Shown here: piece after piece, positions 6,714 through 10,174 of the stretch
How positions within the stretch are numbered: the first letter of the stretch is position 1
Layout: each line of letters begins with the position of its first letter
Origin: Syntrophomonadaceae bacterium
GTDB lineage: Bacteria > Bacillota > Syntrophomonadia > Syntrophomonadales > Syntrophomonadaceae
Length of the DNA stretch: 10,174 bases
Reading direction: 5' to 3'
NCBI GenBank assembly: GCA_028683995.1
Contig: JAQUGU010000048.1
Span: 1 to 10,174, forward strand
The notes under the pieces: generated by a model
The model's database searches: none
Told to the model about the DNA's origin: nothing
Seen by the model: only the letters and a program-made list of their open reading frames with translations
Translations under genes and position numbers: made by a program

Positions 6714-6993
6714 CAGTTCCATCCACCTTTGCAATCAACTTCCTGCGGAGTTTGGAAGAAACCTCATCGAAGTTATAGCGGGTTGGATTCTCCAAAGCTT
6801 CCTTCTGGGCTTCCTGCAAGGCGGCATCAATTCGGCGCTCCTTTTTTAACGCTTCGAACTGCTCAATGCTCATGACAACCATATCGCCATAGCCGTGTTT
6901 GGTCAGAAAAACCGGTTCGCCCTCCTCATGGACGATGCGGGAAATTTCAGTAAAGTTATTGCGGAGATCGGAAATCGGTCTGATTTGCGCCAT
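6706..6993 (-). CDS. Phd/YefM-family antitoxin
   Basis: A 95-residue antitoxin. The N-terminal DNA-binding part has the family pattern I-R-P-I-S-D-L-R-N-N-F-T-E-I (4-17), then E-P-V-F-L-T-K-H-G-Y-G-D-M-V-V-M (26-41) and S-I-E-Q-F-E-A-L. The charged C-terminal half (about 51-95) would fold around the toxin. The start at 6993 is set by a perfect AAGGAGGTGA 5 bases upstream. The frame stays open further upstream to 7287, but that extension crosses the operator and ribosome binding site and is unlikely to be translated. The gene overlaps the toxin start by 8 bases. It probably represses its own promoter through the palindrome at 7026-7041, as is typical for Phd/YefM systems. Confidence 0.9.
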   Translation of the reverse strand: MAQIRPISDLRNNFTEISRIVHEEGEPVFLTKHGYGDMVVMSIEQFEALKKERRIDAALQEAQKEALENPTRYNFDEVSSKLRRKLIAKVDGTDA

Positions 6994-7021
6994 AGTACTC
7001 ACCTCCTTGGTTATTATCATA

Positions 7022-7050
7022 AGTTTATCATAATTATGATATACCATCAA
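7022..7050 (-). promoter_or_regulatory. Promoter and palindromic operator of the ParE-Phd operon
   Basis: On the minus strand TTGATG (7045-7050) and TAAACT (7022-7027) are 17 bases apart. A perfect 16-bp palindrome, TATCATAATTATGATA (7026-7041), fills most of the spacer, and a related half site (TTATCATAA) lies just downstream at 7015-7023. An operator inside the promoter fits autorepression by the antitoxin or the complex. The remaining bases up to 7309 have long open frames on both strands, none of which I recognise. Confidence 0.55.
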
Positions 7051-7309
7051 GCACGTAACCTGGGGCGCTATGGTCGCTTCACCTGCCAGATGGTTACCGG
7101 TGCCCATGATTGCTATCACCAGCCGCTTTAATACTGCTTTTGCCAAACTCGGTGATATTTTTCCAACACATCTTAATATAGAACCAAGACCGCGGTTTGA
7201 GGAAACATCGTCTGGAATATATCCTCGTATTCGGCTAATTGTGGGCAGTGGCAAAAGCTTTGAGAGTGGTTCCGCATATGGTATCATAATTTACGGTGGT
7301 GAATATACT

Positions 7310-7502
7310 GTGACCAGGACTGATAAGTTATATGCTCGAATTGTTAATAATCCCAAAGACGTTAATTATGAAGAGCTAGATAAACTGCTTCTAAAGAACG
7401 TAGCAACCCTGGATCAGGATCGAGTCACTATACATATCGCCATCCTGAATTAATAGATATATTGACGATACCATTTAAACGACCTGTAAAGGCCATATAT
7501 GT
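7310..7502 (+). pseudogene. HicA-type toxin remnant, frameshifted
   Basis: A GTG start at 7310 with GGTGGTGA about 7 bases upstream opens a HicA-like protein: L-Y-A-R-I-V-N-N-P-K-D-V and then Y-E-E-L-D-K-L-L-L-K. The frame is lost near 7400-7404. From 7405 the other frame resumes HicA sequence with N-P-G-S-G-S-S-H-Y-T-Y-R-H-P, including the G-S-S-H-Y motif with the catalytic-type histidine, and then I-P-F-K-R-P-V-K-A-I-Y-V-K. The expected link between the halves (usually glycine plus aromatic, about 5 residues) is missing, so a small frame-breaking deletion is the likely cause. The 3' end runs without a stop into a kinase fragment. It should not make an active toxin. HicA normally cuts mRNA through a double-stranded RNA-binding fold. 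Confidence 0.75.
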
Positions 7503-7902
7503 AAAGCTTCCCTTCCTCATTGGTAAAATCTTAACTCCAGCTATTTCAATTTACCTCCGTTTCAAGCCGGTCCTGGCTGGTGGTAAGGGCCGGCTATTTG
7601 GCAGGGCATTTTCCAACCTGCTTGTCAACGCCGTTTCTTATACTGAAAAAGACCATACCATAAATGTGTATTTTAAAAACAAAAATCTCATTATTGAAAA
7701 TGAATGTGAGCCCATACCGCCGGAGCATCTTGAGCATCTGTTCGAGCCCTTCTATCGGCCGGAATTTGCCCGGGATAGAGATTCCGGTGGAAACGGCCTT
7801 GGTCTGTATATTGTTAATACCATTTTTAGTGTCTTAAACGTTTCTTATCAGTTTATACCTATGCATAATCAAAAAGGAATGCGTTTCTGCATTCAGCTTT
7901 AA
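7503..7902 (+). pseudogene. 5'-truncated sensor histidine kinase: ATPase domain only
   Basis: The last 130 or so codons of a VanS-like sensor kinase, with no membrane, HAMP or phosphoacceptor histidine region. Visible are the N box F-S-N-L-L-V-N-A-V-S-Y-T, a G1 region written E-N-E-C-E-P-I-P (the variant form, lacking DxGxG, seen in this subgroup), the F box L-F-E-P-F-Y-R-P and G2 G-G-N-G-L-G-L-Y-I. The C-terminal end G-M-R-F-C-I-Q-L is intact and is followed by a strong terminator, so the 3' half of the gene is preserved. Its frame is continuous with the second half of the hicA remnant, and the junction lies near 7503. With no phosphoacceptor histidine it cannot work as a normal sensor kinase. 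An ATG at 7462 could start a short fusion product, but no ribosome binding site supports it. Confidence 0.8.
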
Positions 7903-7918
7903 CCTAAGTAAGTTCTCC

Positions 7919-7957
7919 AACTCTCTGCTTTTATCGAGCGGAGAGTTTTTATTTTTT
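7919..7957 (+). terminator. Rho-independent terminator after the kinase fragment
   Basis: A 10-bp stem (7919-7928 with 7938-7947, one G-U pair) and a 9-base loop are followed by a long T-rich run, TTTTTATTTTTTT. It lies 17 bases after the kinase fragment stop, where the terminator of the original kinase gene would be expected. Confidence 0.85.
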
Positions 7958-8030
7958 TAAATAAATTATCCAAGTTTCATACTGGTTCCATATAAGCGGT
8001 ATAGAATGTCACTGTAATAAGATTTTATGA

Positions 8031-8165
8031 AATCCAAATCAAGCAGAGGACATCAGGCGCTATTACTTCCTGGCGGGGGTGGACATTACTCCGGAGGAGG
8101 CCGGAGAGCTGGCGCGCTATACGAAAGGCGGGGTCATCGCGGTCTATCTGCAGCACTGCGCCTAG
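8031..8165 (+). pseudogene. Fragment of a MalT/LuxR-type STAND ATPase regulator
   Basis: An open frame between TGA (8028-8030) and TAG (8163-8165) reads A-E-D-I-R-R-Y-Y, then V-D-I-T-P-E-E-A-G-E-L-A-R-Y-T-K-G-G-V-I-A-V-Y-L-Q. This pattern is known from the helical segment after the nucleotide-binding domain in large MalT/LuxR-family regulators, where the next residues are usually G-W-I. About 40 codons remain of a protein normally near 800-900 residues, and there is no start or ribosome binding site. The DNA is GC-richer than its flanks. It is certainly not functional. The identification is from the motif alone, so it is moderate. Confidence 0.55.
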
Positions 8166-8222
8166 CGGGGCAGTGCCACCAGGGCCGAAGCTGTAAGTGT
8201 GATGGTAAATACGATGAAATAG
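8166..8222 (+). pseudogene. C-terminal end of an SLH (S-layer homology) domain
   Basis: Directly after the MalT-like fragment, in the same frame past a TAG, come R-G-S-A-T-R-A-E-A-V-S-V-M-V-N-T-M-K and then TAG. The A-T-R-A-E-A-V-x-V-x-V core is the well-conserved end of an SLH repeat, the module that anchors proteins to cell-wall polymer. Only 18 codons remain. It implies that an SLH protein gene once ended here, and supports a Gram-positive, S-layer-type host. Confidence 0.5.
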
Positions 8223-8253
8223 GTCTGCCGCTAATCCAGGCAGATAAGGGGCC

Positions 8254-8296
8254 CGCATTGCAACTGTACGCTAGTTGCAATGCGAGTTCTTTTTTT
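8254..8296 (+). terminator. Strong Rho-independent terminator upstream of hicAB
   Basis: A perfect 12-bp stem, CGCATTGCAACT (8254-8265) with AGTTGCAATGCG (8273-8284), and a 7-base loop are followed by AGTTC and seven Ts. It would end transcripts arriving from the debris region. Its right arm also contains the -35 box of the next promoter. The perfect dyad could in addition serve as an operator. Confidence 0.85.
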
Positions 8297-8303
8297 GTAT
8301 AAT
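8275..8303 (+). promoter_or_regulatory. Sigma-A promoter of hicAB, overlapping the terminator
   Basis: TTGCAA (8275-8280) and TATAAT (8298-8303) are exactly 17 bases apart. The -35 lies in the right arm of the terminator stem and the T run fills the spacer. Transcription would begin near 8310, about 20 bases before the hicA start. Confidence 0.65.
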
Positions 8304-8330
8304 CTGGTTAGATAAAATACGGAAAGATTT

Positions 8331-8600
8331 ATGGATATGACCAAACGAGAAAAATTGATTGAAAGGCTGCTGCAAAGGCCTTCTAATTTTGAATATGATG
8401 AAGCAAGGATCCTGCTTTCCAGGCTTGGCTACTCTGAAGAAACAGGTGGCCGTACTTCGGGTTCCCGGGTGGCATTCGTTAATAATGAAACCAAGCATAT
8501 AATAAGATTACACAAACCGCATCCGGGAAACACATTGAAAAAATACCAGGTAGAACAATTGATTGATGAATTACTGAAACAAGGAGTGATTAAATCATGA
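8331..8600 (+). CDS. hicA: HicA-family mRNA interferase toxin
   Basis: An 89-residue protein of the HicA-like double-stranded-RNA-binding fold: K-R-E-K-L-I-E-R-L-L (helix 1), F-E-Y-D-E-A-R-I-L-L-S-R-L-G-Y (helix 2), T-S-G-S-R-V-A-F (strand), I-I-R-L-H-K-P-H-P, and the end helix Y-Q-V-E-Q-L-I-D-E-L-L-K-Q. In classical HicA the strand motif is G-S-H with a catalytic histidine. Here it is G-S-R, so the active site must differ or use another residue; this variant occurs in a HicA subgroup (from memory). Either ATG 8331 or ATG 8337 could be the start; GGAAAG at 8321-8326 suits the second slightly better. The stop overlaps the hicB start by 4 bases (ATGA), so the pair is translationally coupled. 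Confidence 0.88.
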   Translation: MDMTKREKLIERLLQRPSNFEYDEARILLSRLGYSEETGGRTSGSRVAFVNNETKHIIRLHKPHPGNTLKKYQVEQLIDELLKQGVIKS

Positions 8601-8938
8601 AAGATATAATGTTATATAAAGATTACTTTGGTTCAGTGCACTACAGTACCGAGGATGAAGTGTTTTTCGGCAAAATAGAGGGGATCAACGATTCCATTAG
8701 TTTTGAGGGCAGCAGCGTTGCCAAGTTGAAAGCCGCATTTGAAGAGGCGGTTGAGGATTATATCGAGTTATGCCAGCTTAACGGGAAAGAGCCGGAAAAA
8801 GCATATAAGGGCAGCTTCAATATCAGAATAAGACCGGAACTTCACAAACAAGCCGTACAGCTAGCCCTAATGGAAGGTAAATCGCTCAATCAATTTATTG
8901 AAACTGCGATAGAAGAAAGAATTCTGCATTTCAAATAA
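8597..8938 (+). CDS. hicB: HicB-family antitoxin with ribbon-helix-helix tail
   Basis: A 113-residue antitoxin. Residues about 5-60 form the HicB-like partial RNase-H fold that binds the toxin (Y-K-D-Y-F-G-S-V-H-Y, F-F-G-K-I-E-G-I-N-D, S-V-A-K-L-K-A-A-F-E-E-A-V-E-D-Y). Residues about 72-112 are a ribbon-helix-helix DNA-binding segment with F-N-I-R-I-R-P-E-L-H-K-Q-A and S-L-N-Q-F-I-E-T-A-I-E-E. The ATG overlaps the hicA stop in ATGA, with AAGGAG about 12 bases upstream. It should neutralise HicA and repress the operon promoter; the perfect dyad at 8254-8284 is the obvious candidate operator. Domain order and length are normal, and the pair appears intact. Confidence 0.93.
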   Translation: MKDIMLYKDYFGSVHYSTEDEVFFGKIEGINDSISFEGSSVAKLKAAFEEAVEDYIELCQLNGKEPEKAYKGSFNIRIRPELHKQAVQLALMEGKSLNQFIETAIEERILHFK

Positions 8939-8973
8939 GTTTATTATTCTCAGATCAAATAGTAAAAGACCTG

Positions 8974-9162
8974 GTGCAGGATTTGATTTTTCAGGCTGAG
9001 TTAACTTATGAGGATGGGATTATTGTGGGTACAATTGACGGATTTGATCTGGTAGTTGAAGGAAAATCAGAGCAAGAAACGATCTGGAAATTGACCGAAA
9101 GCCTTTTGCCTCCCCTATTTCTATTCTGGTTGCCTTCGGTAAACTTTTGTACACCAAAATAG
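8974..9162 (+). pseudogene. HicB-type antitoxin remnant, truncated
   Basis: A frame open well upstream of 8974 with a GTG there reads D-L-I-F-Q-A-E-L-T-Y-E-D-G-I-I-V-G-T, then G-F-D-L-V-V-E-G-K-S-E-Q-E-T and L-T-E-S. This is the N-terminal half of a HicB-like partial RNase-H fold of the short kind. After about 9102 the sequence no longer looks like HicB and stops at 9162. No ribosome binding site precedes it. A GTA-AAA-GAC at 8962 could be a decayed original start. It is unlike the intact HicB next to it, so it is not a simple duplicate. It may be the lost partner of the broken HicA at 7310. Confidence 0.6.
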
Positions 9163-9198
9163 CTCTCGTCCTGCCCGCTTGAAAGGTTCGCCCTATTT

Positions 9199-9253
9199 CC
9201 GCCGCTGCTGGCAGCGCCAATGATGGCGGTGCGGGAATGGCCCAGGCCTTTCC
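9199..9253. repeat. GC-rich cluster of inverted repeats
   Basis: Three dyads follow one another: CGCTGC-TG-GCAGCG (9203-9216), CGCCA-ATGA-TGGCG (9215-9228) and GGAATGGCC-CA-GGCCTTTCC (9234-9253, one mismatch). The block is clearly richer in GC than its surroundings. It lies between the hicB remnant and the end of the ABC gene, with no T run on either strand. One plus-strand frame across it is partly open, with a TGA, and might be degraded coding sequence. I do not recognise a named element. Confidence 0.45.
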
Positions 9254-9295
9254 TATAATGAAAAATGTGTTTACCTTTTTGAATAATTGCTCAGG

Positions 9296-10120
9296 CTAAT
9301 CGTCACTTTTACCAGTCAAAAGATAAGACAGTTGTTTTTTACCCATTCGATAACAGAGATAATCCCCAACTGTTACTACCAACAGGAACAGAGCAATTCC
9401 AATACTGTACTGAAACGTTGGGCTTAAGGTAGAGAAAACAGGAAGAAATTTAGCATAGGAAGAAAAGGATAAGAGGGCAAATATTAATCCTGCAGTTATA
9501 GTTAATAGGAACATGGCCCCCAGGGTTTTGCCGCTGCGGGCGGAACGACGGGAACGAGAAGAACCACCTTGAGGAAGACCAATTTCAAAATTCGGACCAT
9601 AAATATCCAGCAACAGGCAAAGTGATGAAAATAGAGAAATAGACAGCACCAGGACTGGTATGGTGAAATACCAGGGATACATTGGTACTCCCGGAATCAG
9701 GTAGAGCACTAATAGCACCGTAATCGAGTTTAGCAAACTGGGAATCGAAGTTGATAATAATTTAGCCCGGTAGAGAGCGGCAGGTTGTAGCGGCGACTGC
9801 TGCAATACCCACCAGGAGCTTCCTTCCATACTCAAAGCATAAGTCGACAGGTTACTGCCTATTTGAGCGGTAATAAGTAAAAGCATAAACAAAAGCAATC
9901 CTCGGGTAAAATTTGCTGACCCGCCAGTATTTGAGGCCAGGTTAAAACCCATAAACCCCATTATTATCAGGACTACCAGCAGATTATACCATACCAATGG
10001 TAAACGTTTGAAGGTAAGCAAATAAAAGCCGAACAGCTCTCCGGATATAACTTCCAGGTTAAGCTGCTTCACCGCAGGTAGCTTACCATAATTTTTAGTC
10101 AGGTTCACTGTCTTAATCAT
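9296..10120 (-). CDS. Chimeric ABC transporter gene: ATPase N-terminus fused to permease C-terminus
   Basis: A 274-residue frame whose first 32 residues are the start of an ABC ATPase: V-N-L-T-K-N-Y-G, A-V-K-Q-L-N-L-E-V and G-E-L-F-G-F. At the point where the Walker A loop (GxNGAGKT) should follow, the sequence switches to Y-L-L-T-F-K-R-L-P and continues as a hydrophobic permease. About six membrane segments are visible, with S-S-W-W-V-L-Q-Q-S-P as in large ABC-2-type exporter permeases, and a basic loop R-S-R-R-S-A-R near 189-195. Walker A, signature and Walker B are all absent, as is the first half of the permease. The ATG at 10120 has GGGAGGAG about 7 bases upstream; an earlier ATG at 10153 lacks this. 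The frame is intact across the join, so a membrane protein could still be made, but it cannot be a working transporter alone. Confidence 0.8.
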   Translation of the reverse strand: MIKTVNLTKNYGKLPAVKQLNLEVISGELFGFYLLTFKRLPLVWYNLLVVLIIMGFMGFNLASNTGGSANFTRGLLLFMLLLITAQIGSNLSTYALSMEGSSWWVLQQSPLQPAALYRAKLLSTSIPSLLNSITVLLVLYLIPGVPMYPWYFTIPVLVLSISLFSSLCLLLDIYGPNFEIGLPQGGSSRSRRSARSGKTLGAMFLLTITAGLIFALLSFSSYAKFLPVFSTLSPTFQYSIGIALFLLVVTVGDYLCYRMGKKQLSYLLTGKSDD

Positions 10121-10174
10121 GCTTTCTCTCCTCCCGCGGGTTTTAAGTGGCATAGGATCGATCGTGTATGATGA
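10117..10174 (-). CDS. Possible 3' end of an upstream gene overlapping the ABC start
   Basis: On the minus strand a frame entering from beyond the window ends in about 18 codons (…L-K-P-A-G-G-E-K-A) at a TGA that overlaps the ABC start as ATGA. That four-base overlap is typical of coupled genes in an ABC operon. Too little is present to name it, and the frame could be accidental. Confidence 0.3.
   Translation of the reverse strand, partial: HHTRSILCHLKPAGGEKA

Noticed and set aside
6994..7287. N-terminal extension of the Phd-like antitoxin
   Set aside because: It would span the operator and promoter; homology and a perfect ribosome binding site place the start at 6993.
7070..7309. Plus-strand frame leading into the hicA remnant as one long protein
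   Set aside because: HicA similarity starts at GTG 7310 with its own ribosome binding site; the preceding part is unrecognised and antisense to another open frame.
8025..8258. 77-residue minus-strand frame
   Set aside because: Antisense to the MalT-like and SLH-like fragments; a by-product of GC-rich DNA with few stops.
9020..9220. 66-residue minus-strand frame
   Set aside because: Antisense to the HicB remnant, no ribosome binding site, no recognisable motif.

Overview
The window looks like chromosomal DNA of a Gram-positive bacterium, most likely a Clostridia/Peptococcaceae-type Firmicute (inference). The pointers are strong GGAGG-type ribosome binding sites, sigma-A-like promoters, a DegV-family lipid-binding protein, an OmpR/HAMP two-component pair, a piece of an SLH (S-layer homology) domain, and HicAB, ParE/RelE-Phd and HipA-like genes. 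No rRNA, tRNA, CRISPR array or intact insertion sequence was found.

Layout. (1) 1-1381, + strand: a 78-aa two-helix membrane protein, then a DegV-family protein whose expected start codon reads GTT. (2) 1408-2640, - strand: a solitary HipA/CtkA-like kinase with a good promoter. (3) 2641-3254: AT-rich DNA and a decayed - strand gene with two in-frame stops. (4) 3255-6099, - strand, transcribed right to left: a secreted protein with three 90-bp tandem repeats and a C-terminal beta-rich domain, an OmpR-family response regulator, then its histidine kinase. (5) 6194-6370: a small ORF of unknown function. (6) 6417-7050, - strand: a Phd/YefM antitoxin overlapping a ParE/RelE toxin, with a palindromic operator. 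(7) 7310-9260, + strand: a patchwork of gene pieces. It holds a frameshifted hicA remnant running into the ATPase domain of a VanS-like kinase, a terminator, a MalT/LuxR-type fragment joined to an SLH end, a second terminator whose hairpin carries the -35 box of the next promoter, an intact hicAB operon, and a truncated hicB remnant. (8) 9296-10120, - strand: the first 32 residues of an ABC ATPase fused in frame to the rear of an ABC exporter permease.

How it fits together. The secreted repeat protein, response regulator and kinase lie head to tail and may form one envelope-sensing unit. The right half reads as a deletion-rich, recombinogenic accessory region where toxin-antitoxin modules persist among gene debris. 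The most unusual points are the intact hicAB lying between the broken halves of another hicAB, the ABC chimera cut just before Walker A, the near-identical 90-bp repeats, and an 18-bp inverted repeat flanking the secreted-protein gene. I saw no clearly new multi-gene defence or biosynthetic system.
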